From Pictodentalium vernedei (lineage: Eukaryota > Mollusca > Scaphopoda > Dentaliida > Dentaliidae), in contig CM062288.1 in NCBI GenBank assembly GCA_031216915.1, positions 175,625,919 to 175,689,918 on the forward strand: a stretch of DNA of 64,000 bases. Direction: 5' to 3'. Below the pieces are notes generated by a model that searched no databases, had not been told where the DNA came from, and was given only the letters and a program-made list of their open reading frames with translations. Every line of letters starts with the position of its first letter. The first letter of the stretch is position 1. This document shows, one piece after another, positions 43,891-55,460 of this stretch. The position numbers and the translations under genes were made by a program.

Positions 43891-44790
43891 GCATGAAAAA
43901 AATGTTTGTGCTGATTAATCTTGCATTCATTCGTCTTGTAAAGGGGCCCGGGTGGGCACACACAACCAAAACTGAAGATATTAGGGATTAAATTTTTTAT
44001 TCAGAAATGTATATTTGATATTTGACACTGTTAAAAGTGTAAAACTATTCAGTTTACATCCAGAAGATGATTGAAATGGAGAAAGTTGGTTGAAAAGCAG
44101 TGAATATTTGTTTTAGGATTTGCATGGCTTTGTCAGACACTTCTTTGTTTTGTCCCACCAAATAGGTTTTAAAGGGTTAACCTTTTTACAGATCTGGTGA
44201 CGCAAAGTTCAGAAACATAAATTGTTTGTTGCTGCAATCACCACTGAATTACATTTGGAAGACATATTGTTTACACTTGTTTGTGAACAGAGTGATTTGG
44301 CGACTTGTTTCCATCAGCTGAAACAAGTGGAACCGATAACTGGAAACAGATGAAATACATCGAGCATGAAATAACTCTTTTAGACACCAGTTACTGTAAA
44401 CAAACCTTACAACCTCCTATTGAGCCTGGAAAAACTGATTTCTAAGATGAGCTCACTCCAACAATATATGGGTAAAATTTTAAGACTTTTAGGATCACTT
44501 CGACAAGATAGTGCTAGAGTAGATTCTGGAATTATGATTGGGGGTTGGGGTGTGAGTCACTGGAGGTCCAGATGCTGCTGAAGTCACCAGAAGTCCAAGG
44601 GTTCTGCATGCCCTCTGGTGGTACCAGTTCTGCCCACATGTATGTCTTTAACAGATGGGCCCAGTTTTCAAATGATAACTTCAAGGTTTATAAAAACTTC
44701 CAGTCATTATCATTTATATGCAGTGGTTAAAAATAGGTACCTTTTTGTAATTCCCTCCGATTTGTTTTTTGAGTAGGGAAGGGAGGTGCC
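43891..44790. other. No feature recognised
   Basis: AT-rich DNA with only short chance ORFs; no exon or repeat I can name. Confidence 0.4.
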
Positions 44791-44794
44791 AATT

Positions 44795-45135
44795 ACTTGT
44801 TATTTATTGGGATTTAATGACACTTTTGACAGCCAGGGTCACCTCATTTCAGACAGTTATATGGGTGGAGGAAGCCAGGGCACCCAAAGATAACTACTCA
44901 GCAATGACGGGCAACTGCCAGGCTTCCCAATGTACTTACCCTGCACAAGCAGGGTTACCAGTGGTTGAAGACAAGTGCACCATCGATGTGCTGAATGCCT
45001 TAGTACACAACACCACTATGCCCCCACATGGGCAATCGGGATAAAGTGCCTTGCCCAAGTACACAACACGGTTACCCCTGGCAGGGATCAAAACATGGAC
45101 ATTTAGGTTTGAAGTCCAATGCCATAACCACATTC
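44795..45135 (-). mobile_element. tRNA-derived SINE, full length, minus strand
   Basis: Same family as 19088-19440: core block GTGGAGGAAGCCAGGGCACC, later block GAAGACAAGTGCACCATCGA and the tRNA-like head at about 45072-45133. TTACTTGT flanks it at about 44792 and 45144. Confidence 0.75.
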
Positions 45136-46547
45136 CCTACTTCTTACTTGTAATGTCTTCTGAAAGTCAAGTGTTGTAAACCATTGACAAGAAGGGAGGA
45201 TGAATTGATTTTTGATACAGCAAAGATAACTGTATTTATTGCATTCCAAAGAGATTTTAATTTTTAATACATGTATATGTCATCAAGTAAAATAATTTTG
45301 TGAAACATTTACTGTCTATGAAATAGCTTTATTATATGATTTATTTTCACTGCCCGTGTCTGTTATTATATGTCTATACATATATATATATATATTGTAA
45401 GATAAAATGTAAAAAAAAAAATGGTGAAAATTGTATTTTCTATCTTTCTACTCAAATCTGGTTCATAAAATGTGCACACTGAAAGAAACAGAGAGGCCAC
45501 TCAGTTCACTGTCCAAGACATCCTGGATAGCTAAGATTACCACCATGATATATGGCTTAACCTGCTAACGGGTTACAGTATGGCCACCATGGACAGGTCA
45601 CTTTCCTCGGGTGGGCAATATTTCCATGGACGCATTAATATTAGATTCCAAAATTAAAGGAATAATCATCAAAATTTTAATTGATGAAGCACCGGGTATA
45701 ACTCGGTGCTTCATTAATTAAAATTTTGCTGATGATGATTTTTATTGTCTTGTAAAAGCAGGCAGCATGGACATCACTGCCCACATTTCGATTACAACCA
45801 GTCCATGGCGGCTGTACTGTAACAGCAAGCAGTGCAACAGAATGCTGTTCAGAACATATTCTCTCTGTGCTGATTGAAAAGGTGGTGTGGTTGGTGCTTT
45901 CGCTACTATAATATGGTTACTGTAACCAGGACAGCAAGTATAATTGTAGCACATTCTCTGCCTTTATAGACCTCAGTACATCCAATAAAGATATGGAATC
46001 TATCTTTACTATGTCAGCTCTTGGGATCAACCAATCAGCGTGGATAAATAGTGGTGGCCTTATGAATCCATATCAGGTCGATGATGTCATCGGTGACCCC
46101 ATATGAAATCAATATTAGGTGTGTGTCCACCATATTGTTTTTAGAAATAAAATACAATCGCCTCGTCTCAAAAATGGCAATTTTACAGCAAATGCCCCTT
46201 CATCATCCGTTGAATGTGATTAAAGTTTCATTAAACTCACTTGAACACAAGAAATAATCTGTTTATAATATGTGTCCCAAATTGAGAAACTTATTTCGAT
46301 CGATATTTATTTATTTAAAAAACTCCTCTGTGGTTTGCTTTTCCGCATGGCCGGTATGATTGCCCTTGACATTCGATTGTTGTGAGAATTTCAGATGCAA
46401 ACCAACCCAACATGCAAATAAATTACTTGGCCGATTAATTAAAGAGACATACTGGATTTTGTACGCTGACATAGTAAATACTTTACGGGACGTTTAGTGG
46501 TCGGATATGGTGTCATGTGAGGCTCAGTGAGATCAATATTACCTTAT
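45136..46547. other. No gene; TA microsatellite and one hairpin
   Basis: An AT microsatellite is at about 45378-45396. A strong inverted repeat (CATCAAAATTTTAATTGATG then AAGCACCG, with its complement) spans about 45660-45741. No exon seen. Confidence 0.5.
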
Positions 46548-46645
46548 TAAAATTTATGTAGGCATTCTCCCATAAATTGTAACAAGGCAAAGATGTGAAC
46601 AAATTGTGATGACCAAAAATAATTAAGCACTCGACCAGTTAATGC
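46548..46645. mobile_element. Half copy of TTAA MITE, family A copy 6
   Basis: It contains only the right half of the hairpin (GGCATTCTCCCATAAATTGT) and the right end GCACTCGACCAGTTAA. Confidence 0.6.
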
Positions 46646-46938
46646 ATACTCATCTGGAAACTATAAAATGTATTATTTTTCACTAAGTCAAGGGTAACAA
46701 CTCTAGAACAGAAAGTGTGAATTGGACTGAATGCTAACTTAATCTGTACTTTGTCATTCTTTTCAATATGTGATAGTTTACAAACAAAAATTTCTCAGTG
46801 CATTCTCAAGTTATCATCCAGAAACCATAAAATGTACTATCTTTCACTAAGTCAAGATGAATAACTCTAGGATAGAGAATGTGAATATGTCCAAATGCCC
46901 TGTATTTTAACATTCTAGACAATAAGTGAAAGTTTAAA

Positions 46939-47202
46939 ACAACAAGAGGCCCCAAGGGGCCTTAATCGCTCACCTGACAAAGTGGTTCAAAGAAGTATTT
47001 GGGGTCATATTCAATCAGACATGGTTCATCAACACTACAAAGGAATGAAGTGATGAAAGGCAAATTTTATGGAAAAACACTAAGGAATGGATTTGACCAA
47101 CTTGAACCTAACCTGCTCCCCACCCTCCCCTAAAGAGAGCCCAACTATTAAGCCAGGGACTCAAATTGAACAAACTTGAATCTCCCCCCCCCTCCCCCAA
47201 CC

Positions 47203-47236
<34 letters not shown>

Positions 47237-49222
47237 TTGAGATGTTATATACCAAATATGAAAGAATTCTGACTAGTGGATCTGAAGAAGAGAAGGTTTT
47301 TTAAAGAAATGTCCTCGCATTGCTCGAAGTTAAAATTTGGTCCCCGATAGAAATCTAAATGAAAGTGTCAATGACACTGTAGCTTAACTTGACTGTGTGT
47401 AGTGTTTGATGAAAAGGATAATGTTCAGTGTTTATGGAAGGATTATGAAATAAGACAAGAATTGTGATAATTGAGAATAAGTCAATTTTTGTTCCATGAC
47501 AAATTCCACACACATATATGGGACTTGATAATTATCTATAATTAGCTAATTTAACACATGGCTCCTTGATGGTGGGAAGAAATAACTTGTCATCTTACAC
47601 TTGGCCACTTGATGCAGACCAGATGTGGGATGCAGACCAGATGTGGAATGCAGACTTGAGATTTAATGTTGATAGTATTATTCTTTCACCTATATTAACC
47701 CTCCGCACACTGATGTCAAATTACCAAAGTTTTCAGCATTACATTTTTCCCACAATGCAACTGAGAATTTATTAAATTTTTCATTCTGCATGGGCAATAT
47801 AGGGTCAATGTCAAAAATTGAAATACTGTCAAGAGTGCGAGGGGTTAAATGAATTCAGTGATGTTTGTTTATTTTTTCTTGAAATGATACAAGCAATGCT
47901 AACAACATTTACTGAGTATAAAAATAATTTGTCAGACATAATCTGGTTTGGATTACCTCTGATGGTGATGGCCAGTTTCAATTCTCCCCTGAGTTTGATG
48001 GCATCAGTAGCAACTTAGTCAGAGCTGTGACAATGAGGTGTTGATGACCTGACATGACAAACCAGAAGGTCTGTAGTCACTGTTCCTTTACAAGATTCAC
48101 TTATACCTAAATGAAGAATGAACAGCTTGCATAGAATTTAGATTCTGACTGGATCTGATGAAGATTTTCAAAGAAATTTCCTCATATTGCACTAAATTAA
48201 AATTCGGGCCCCCATAGGAATCCCAAATATTAACTGAGAGACTTGATTCGAACAAACTTTAATCTGATCCTCATAACAATGATGTTTACCCAACATTAAA
48301 ACATTCTGACCAGTGATTCTGAAGAAGATTTTTAAATTTTATTTCCCATATTGCCCTAAGTTATGATTTGAGCTCCTATATTGAGCCCAAATATGAACCG
48401 AGGGGCTTAAATTGAACACACGTGTATCTGAGCCCTAATCCCCCCACCCCCACCCCAACACCACTGTGGATGCTGTATGCCAAGTATAAGACGATTCTGA
48501 TCTGTGGTTCTGGAGAACATTTTTTTAATATTTGCAAATATGCTGACTCAGTATTTTTTCAATGCCTTCTATAGAGCACCCTAACACAACCGATGACAAT
48601 TTTTTTTTATCAATCGATTCTACTGATCCTAAGGATGCTTCATACCAAATAACAGTTCTCTGTTCCATGTGGTTTGGGAAATATGAGCGTTTGAAAATAT
48701 TTTCTATTTTTAGCTCCTGTGTTTCCCACAGGGAAGGAACATTGGAAATTTTTTTAGCATGAATCAAGAACTTAGGACTCAATAATACCACATACCGAAT
48801 TTCGTTCAAATTGGACCATCAGTTCAGAAAATAGAAATTTAAGGTGGGGGCCAAAAATCTTGTCCCTCCCATTACGAAGCCAAATATTGCTCCATGAACT
48901 TGGTTTGAACAAACTTGATACTACACCTCAGAAGAAAGCTCCATACCAAATATCAAGTCACTGTACCCCCTGGTTCATGAGAAGTGGATTTTTCTAGAAT
49001 TTTGGAGCATTTTCCTCCACCCCCTCCCTATTGAGCATGGCAACTTTATTTGAACAAACTTGAATGGACATATGATAAGGACCATGCATATCAAATGTGG
49101 TTCAATTTGGCCCTGTGGTTTAGGAGGAGAAGTCGATAATATAAAGTCCATGACAGACGGATGATGGACAAAAAGTGATCATTGGAGCTCCCCCTGACTT
49201 TCAGTCAGGTGAGCTAAAAATA
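46939..49222 (+). mobile_element. Hairpin-ended element with degenerate tandem core (Helitron/pearl-like)
   Basis: It starts near ACAAGAGGCCCCAAGGGGCC and ends with the hairpin CCTGACTTTCAGTCAGG followed by TGAGCTAAAAA. The interior has degenerate tandem units (CTGAAGAAGA anchors at about 47286, 48157 and 48320) related to those at 11948-14040. A C31 run lies at 47206-47236. A family B MITE is inserted at 47695. No ORF; non-autonomous. Confidence 0.5.
47695..47848. mobile_element. TTAA MITE, family B copy 5
   Basis: TTAA at 47695 and 47845, with ends CCCTCCGCACACTGATGTC and, inverted, CCCCTCGCACTCTTGAC. The central palindrome has been lost. Confidence 0.7.
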
Positions 49223-49510
49223 CCTGAATACATACTCAAGTTATCATCTGCAAGCATCAAATGTATTATTTTCATAAAGTCAAGTCGCTCTTAATCGGAA
49301 AGTACAAATACAGCAAAATGCAAACTTGACCTGTATTTTGCCATTCTTGACGACATGTGAAAGTTTCAGAACAATAACTGAATGCATACTTAAGTTATTA
49401 TTCAGAAGTTTTATTGAAATGTGATAAACTGTTCAAGATATAGAACTGGCATAAAATTTAAATCAAAATCAATAACTTTCTTAATTTCCATTGAATAGTG
49501 TTGTTAATAC

Positions 49511-49885
49511 AAGAGGCCCCAAGGGGCGTTAATTGCTCATCTTACAAAAGTATTTTGGGTCACATTCACTTAGTCATGGTTCATCAACACTACAGAGTAA
49601 TGAAGTCATGAAATTATTCATAACTGCATTTAGACTGGTGGTATGTGAGAACATTTTAACTGTTTTTCTCTATTACCCACAATGTTAAAATGAGGGACCC
49701 CCACAGGGAGACCCATGATAAAACCGATAAACATTTTTTAGGCCAGTTTCAATAAACTGCCCCTAAAGGTACTTCAACTTCATACCGACTATCAATTTCT
49801 TGTGATGTACAGTTCAGTGAAAAGTGATGTTTGAAATTTTGATCTATTTTTACTCTGTGTGGGTTCCCATTGTTTTGACTCATTT
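49511..49885 (+). mobile_element. Partial second copy of the hairpin-ended element
   Basis: The first 110 bp repeat the start of the 46939 element (ACAAGAGGCCCCAAGGGGC, then GGTTCATCAACACTACA). It runs into an opposed terminus at 49886. Confidence 0.5.
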
Positions 49886-51060
49886 TTAGCTCAACTTTGC
49901 CGTAGTCAAATTTGAGGTTTTGTCATGGCCCCCTCGTCCACCCGTCTGTCTGGACATCCGTCAACAATTCAATACAGCTTGGGCTAGAGGCCGTATTTAT
50001 GAACCAATCTTTACGAAACTTCTTGGGTACCCTTGTTATCAACGTGGGATGAGAATGAGTGTTTTGGGATGCGGTCCAAAATTCAAGATGGCTGCCAGTG
50101 GCCATTTTGTACCAAAATTAGGTACAATTAGTTTTTTTGTACAGAACTTCTGTATGAAAGTCCTCATTTGATTAAATTTTTGAATGTTTAGTAACTGGAA
50201 CACATCACATATAATACAAGTTTTTTTCTCATGCAGAAATTATGCAAATTAGTTGAACTTTGATTTATTCAGTTCTACTTATACCCAGTAAGTACACATG
50301 TCAATACGGCTCGGGCTAGGGGTTGTGTTTATGAACCGATCTTCACGAAACTTCTTGCGTACCTTTGTTATCTCCTTGGGATGAGAACGAGTGTTTTTGG
50401 GTATGGTTTGAAATTCAAGATAGCTGCCGGTGGCCATTTTGTACCGAAATTAGGTACAATTAGTTTTTTGTAGAGATCTTCTATATGAAGGTTCTGATTT
50501 GAATAAATTTTTGAATGAATGTTTAGTAACATGGAATACATCACATATAGTACAGGTTTTTTTTCTTGGTCAGAAATTATACAAATTAGATGAACTTTGA
50601 TTTATTCAGTGCTACTTATACACAGTTAGTACACATGTCAATATGACTTGGGCTAGAGGCTGTATTTATGAACCAATCTTCACAAAACTTCTTGGGTACT
50701 TTGTTATCACCTTGGGATGAGAAAGAGTGTTTTTGGGTGCGATCCGAAATTTCAAGATGGCCACCTGCGGCCAATTAGACAAACCTTGATTTATTCAGTG
50801 CTACTTATACACAGTAAGTTCACATTTCAATAAGGCTCTGGCTAGAGGCATCTAACTGTCACCCACCTTTACAATACTTTACCTGTACATTTGTTACAGG
50901 CTACGGTCAGTATTTATGTACAGACCTTTACAACACTTTACATGTACCTTTGTTATCAGGTCATTACCTAGATGTATGTCATTGCTGTGTCAAATACTAT
51001 ACATGTACATGTCTTACACAAGTTGAGCTACAGTGTCATTGACCCTTAAATTTTTTCATA
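49886..51060 (-). repeat. Tandem ~333-bp repeat element
   Basis: It opens with TTTTTAGCTCAACTTTGCCG, the opposed version of the hairpin-type terminus. Units begin at about 49975, 50311, 50643 and 50834 with GGGCTAGAGGCCGTATTTAT or a close variant; spacing is 336, 332 and a truncated 191. Each unit contains TTCAAGATGGCTGCCAGTGG. No coding capacity. Confidence 0.7.
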
Positions 51061-51255
51061 CATCAAGAACATGTCACCCACTCATAATGTATGCCATATT
51101 CCATTCAAGTTGACTGAATGGTTAAAAAATCGAAAATTTGTTTGGCTCCCAAATTCTTTCCTCTCTCATTACAACTGCAAATAAGTAACTTCGGTACCAA
51201 ATAAACATCAAGTCCTCTGCCCCCCTTAGGAGGGGATGGCAACATTATAACTAAA

Positions 51256-51352
51256 TAACAAGTTATTGTGATGAACTGATGGTAACATGGTCTGAGGTCT
51301 GAAGCTCGGAACCGCAAACTTCAGACCATGTTACAGTCAATTCATCTCAATA
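51256..51352. repeat. Inverted repeat (hairpin)
   Basis: TTATTGTGATGAACTGATGG then TAACATGGTCTGA pairs with TCAGACCATGTTA then CAGTCAATTCATCTCAATAA. It may be a small MITE core. Confidence 0.65.
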
Positions 51353-51575
51353 ACATATCTTTCCAATAAGACCCTACCCATAGCCCAAAACCCACATCAT
51401 GATATGAACAAGGCAACTTGAATGAACAAGGCAACTTTAACAATAACAAATTTACTAAATTAACCTCTTGTGTGCCCAACATCACTAGACAACAAAAAGC
51501 AATAACTTAAAGGTCGAGGTTACTCCATCTCAGTTCAAATCATGACCTTATCACTGGGTTGTTAGTATACATGCA

Positions 51576-52135
51576 TTTATTTATTGGTGTTTAAGGTCAC
51601 ATAATTTTATTTCTGGACAATGGCTAATCATGACCACAACAGTTTTACGGGTGGAGGAAGCCGGAGTACCCAGAGAGAACCACCGAGCAACTGTCAGCTC
51701 CCCAACATACTAACTTCACACAATTCCCCGTGGGAACCCCGGGAAGTAAGCAGCACTTGTTTACTGTGGTAAACCAGTTCCGCTTTACTAGTAAAATAGG
51801 ACCCAGTCACCAATGCTTGGGGTGAAAGTCCTCTAAAATGGGCAACATGTAGATCAACGATTGACTAAACTTGACTTCATCTCCATGTTGTGTCACGATT
51901 AGCCATAGTGCATAAATATGTGACGTTAACCACCAACAAACAAACAAACTTCACACAAGCAGGGATAGCATTGGTTGAAGACAAGTGCACCATCGAAGTG
52001 CAGTACGCCTTAGTACACAGCGCAACCATGCACACACATGGGAAATGGGGGTGAAGTGTCTTTCCTAAGGACACAACGCAGTTGCTGCAGGTTGGATTCA
52101 AACCAAGGACCTCTCAGCCTGTACCTCTACCTATT
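51576..52135 (-). mobile_element. tRNA-derived SINE interrupted by a second retroposon
   Basis: Core block GTGGAGGAAGCCGGAGTACC at about 51653 and head-side block GAAGACAAGTGCACCATCGA at about 51978 belong to the same SINE family; 51724-51946 is foreign. Confidence 0.75.
51724..51946 (+). mobile_element. Short retroposon nested in the SINE
   Basis: 223 bp between direct repeats AACTTCACACAA (51712-51723 and 51947-51958). It ends in a CAAA-type repeat tail (CAACAAACAAACA), as expected for target-primed insertion. Its own family is not certain; the end ATAAATATGTGACGTTAACC resembles SINE tails I have seen in molluscs. Confidence 0.8.
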
Positions 52136-52860
52136 GGGTCCCCACCCCCCCCCCCCCCTGTTTTCATGCATAGAATGATCACTGGCCTTGAAAATTTAAA
52201 TGTTATAGTAAATTTCCTTTCTTATTATACCTACCACAATTGTTTACAACAGGCTTGCATTACAGTGGAAGTCCCTAACTCGGAAGTATACTCTCTAATT
52301 TGATCTTTCCCAAGCAATTTTGGAAAGAAAAGTGGTGCAAAAGCACCAAGAAAAAATTAGCCAAAACTGGTCGAGTGCTACCAGCGTACAACCAGTAGGG
52401 GATGCTCTTCTCCTAGTACAGATCCACGGCTTCCAGTACCAGTGCGCAGACGAATAACCAACGTGTCATTCTTTTGAATCTGCCAACATTGGAGTTATGT
52501 GATCAGCGGGGAGGAAGGATACCTACCCGAATAAGAAGACGGGAGGGCCTCAACATAATCAATTGTGGTAGGTACAATAAGAATGGGAATTTACTATAAA
52601 ATTTAAATTCCTTATCAACCTTCCTTACAATTGTTTACAACAGACTGAATAGACAATAGGAGGAGGGAATTACATAACCAACCCCGACATAACCCGACTG
52701 CATTGGAACTGTGGACAGAAAAATAGTTCCCTAGGCCATAGCATCACAAACATTAGTAAAAGACAATGAGAGATGAGGTGTATGGCTCTGTGTGACACAC
52801 GGACAGAAAGGACAGTAACCAAGCAAAGGGCTGGAACTGACCTTGGAAGAAGTCTAATGG

Positions 52861-53830
52861 CTAGGGTAGACAACAGCCTGAGCAGAAGAGAATAAAAAGG
52901 TCCTCAGACTGCATCTGCAATTGACGAAGATAGAAGGTGGAGAAAGTAGAAGCATTTCTGCAGTAGGCTGTCTGCATAACATCCGACAACTTGGCGGAAT
53001 TAGCATAAGTCCAGGAGGTAGACAAGGCATGTACCTCGTGGGCAGAAATACGATTGTTAATACAATCGACAGTCGCTAGATGAGCGTATGATACACGAAT
53101 AGCAAGACAAATCCATCGAGAAATGAATTGAGGAGAGATCTTCTGTCGACCAGGAATAACTGACAGAAAGAATCGTTTCCTGCCTTTCCTAATGAACTGC
53201 ATCCGGTTGAGATAAATGCGAACTGCACGAACCGGACAAAGCAAAGGGCGATTACCCTCAGCAGAAGGAAGAGCCCTGATACAGATAGAAGGCGGAGTAG
53301 TTTCTGGTATCTGATTCTTGGCCAGAAAGGAGCAACCAGTGATAAAAGTAACACTGTTGGCGGAGCTCTTGAAAAAGGTTGGATCAACCAAGAGGGCGTG
53401 AAGCTCACTAAACCTTCAGACTGAGGCAAAAACCATCAGAAAAGCCGTCTTGTATGTGAGAAAACGCATATCCACCTGGGATAAAGGTTCGAACAGCGCC
53501 GCCCCCCCCCCCCCCCCCCCCCCCAAGCAAAGCAGCACAAAAGAAAGATTCTATCTTGGGGTAAGCTGCAAAATTCTAGGCCTTTTCAAAGAAAAGTGCC
53601 AAATAAGCTTGGAGAGATATGGATTAGTGCCGATATGACGCTTTCCCACATACGAAAAGGTCTCGGAAAGCATGGACCTGAACACCTTGATGGTAACAGG
53701 CTGGAGACCCTGAGAATCAAACAGATATACCAGAAACTCTGCAAACTGTGTTATCGAAGAATCGGCATAATCAACAGAGTGATCAGCACACCATCAACAG
53801 AAGACCTTCCACTTAGTCGCATAGGCTAAA
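52861..53830 (-). pseudogene. DIRS tyrosine recombinase, copy 2
   Basis: The minus-strand frames contain KNQIPETTPPSICIRALPSA, GNRPLLCPVRAVRIYLNRMQ and the FLTYKTAFLM block. A C23 run at 53502-53524 (G on the coding strand) splits the ORF at the same place as in copy 1, and copy 2 keeps about 90 bp upstream of the tract that copy 1 lacks. Enzyme role as for copy 1. Several frameshifts. Confidence 0.7.
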
Positions 53831-54289
53831 CCAGTGGAGTGCCGCCTTGAAGAAGAAATGCACTCCACTGCTCGTCTCGAAAAACCTCTACGGAGGAGAC
53901 AGGACCTGACAAAAGATATGCTTGAAAGCACAATGAAGTCTGGTCGACGTTAAACGGCCTCGGGTAACCTTGACAAAGAAGGTCGCGACGTAGAGGGAGA
54001 TGGGCCTGAACCGCCGCCAACATAGAGCGGAGCTGATTGATCCACTCCCACTGAGGCGACGGCAGCGATCAGAATGATTCGACAACTGCAGGTTCGTATC
54101 TTGGTTAGAACCTGAGGCACATTCGGAACCGGCGGGAATGCGTAGCAGACTAGACCGTTCCAATCGAGTGACGTAGCATCCACGGCGAAAGCCAGAGGAT
54201 ATAGACACGAGTACATGAAAGTGTCCATCTGATGGTTCCAACCAGTTGCAAGCAGATCGATGTGGGGATGACCCCAGAGATCACAAAGT

Positions 54290-54947
54290 GACTGTAACAC
54301 CGCCCTGTGAAGCAGCGTCGGGACAGGGAGTCAGCTAGGACGTTCAGACGACTGGGCATATGACGAACCACTTCCATGGCGCTGACATCCTGAGTGAGAA
54401 GTAGAAGATCCCGAGCCACTTCGTACATGGGAACCAAGTGTGTGCCGCTCTGGTTCCAAATGAAAGCGACCACTGTCGAATTGTCAGACAACAGAAGGAC
54501 CTGACGATTCGAAAGGTGGGGGATCCACTGCCGGAAACTCAGAAGAAGAGCAAGTAGCTCCTTCTGGTTGATGTGAAGAGCTGCTTGATCCTGGTCCCAT
54601 ACATCATGAAGGGAAAGACCTAGAGGATCCAACGTCGCACCCCATCCAAGATCGCAGGCATCTGCCATCAGAACACGATCGTACATGGGCAAGTCCAACG
54701 GAACTTCCTGCGTAATCCACTTAACATCCATCCAGGGAAGGTGATGATAAAGAGATGCTGGTAACTGAAGCACCAGATCCAGAGGATCGACATTCTGTCT
54801 CAAACGACTGAGCAGAAAGTGTTGGAGAGGTCTGTCATGCAGCCGACCTAGAGGAATGAGATCCGTTACCGAACCGCAGAGGCCGAGCAGCCGGAGAATA
54901 CTCCGAGCTGTATTGTATATCGCGGCCGAACTAGTGGTTATTCTCAC
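54290..54947 (-). pseudogene. DIRS RNase H, copy 2, open over the RNase H domain
   Basis: A minus-strand frame open from 54947 to 54150 encodes the RT end (ARSILRLLGLCGSVTD), then RNase H blocks VLMADACDLGWGATL, INQKELLALLLSFRQW, LLLSDNSTVVAFIWNQSGTH and LNVLADSLSRR. All four catalytic acidic residues are present. The first residues of the frame belong to the neighbouring sequence, not to DIRS, and the frame loses homology after about 54290, so the ORF is a truncated remnant. Confidence 0.75.
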
Positions 54948-55179
54948 CTAATCTGTGTGTCTGTGTATGTCTCTGTTGCCTCTTGTATTTCTAAGCTCGT
55001 CGGATCAGCTGCAGCGACGTTCTTGTTTGAGGAACCACTGCAGATGAAGAAAAGCACATCTGAGAGTGTTAGCTCCCTTATATGGCTACCCAGAGGAGGT
55101 GTTCTAACTGGGTAGAGTAAGGTCGGGGCATGATAGAAATGGACACATAGTATGAACAATATAATTGGAGGATACCACA
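54948..55179 (-). repeat. 3' LTR of the minus-strand Gypsy element
   Basis: On the minus strand the purine tract GGGAGGAG is followed at once by TGTGGTATCCTCC, the expected polypurine tract/LTR junction. A TATA-like CATATAAGGG lies inside. The far end is not defined, as no second LTR is present for comparison. Confidence 0.55.
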
Positions 55180-55460
55180 CTCCTCCCGGTTTTAAAAGAA
55201 GGGAGTATTATGCTGGGCAAATGGTTGGTAGGCTGCAACCCTACCGGTTCTGTTGGGGTGCCAAAATGAAATGTGGGATGGGAGTGGAAATGGCCAAATC
55301 ACCCCATTTTAAGATCTCAGGAAAAATCTCCCATCCCTAACCCATGCATGCAGCTATGTACGCAACTACATATACATATACATGTATAAAATAGATGCAT
55401 ATCTACACAGAGTTGCGCACATAAATACATGCAATGGTATGTACTTTTGTATTGGATTAT

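Larger units (their letters stand above)
52187..54947 (-). mobile_element. DIRS-type retrotransposon, copy 2, truncated
   Basis: On the minus strand it carries RNase H, tyrosine recombinase, an internal complementary region (about 52560-52650) and one terminal repeat (about 52202-52470), all matching copy 1. The RT and gag are missing; it stops at about 54910-54947 against the LTR of the Gypsy element. Flank 52187-52216 also matches the internal junction sequence. Confidence 0.8.
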
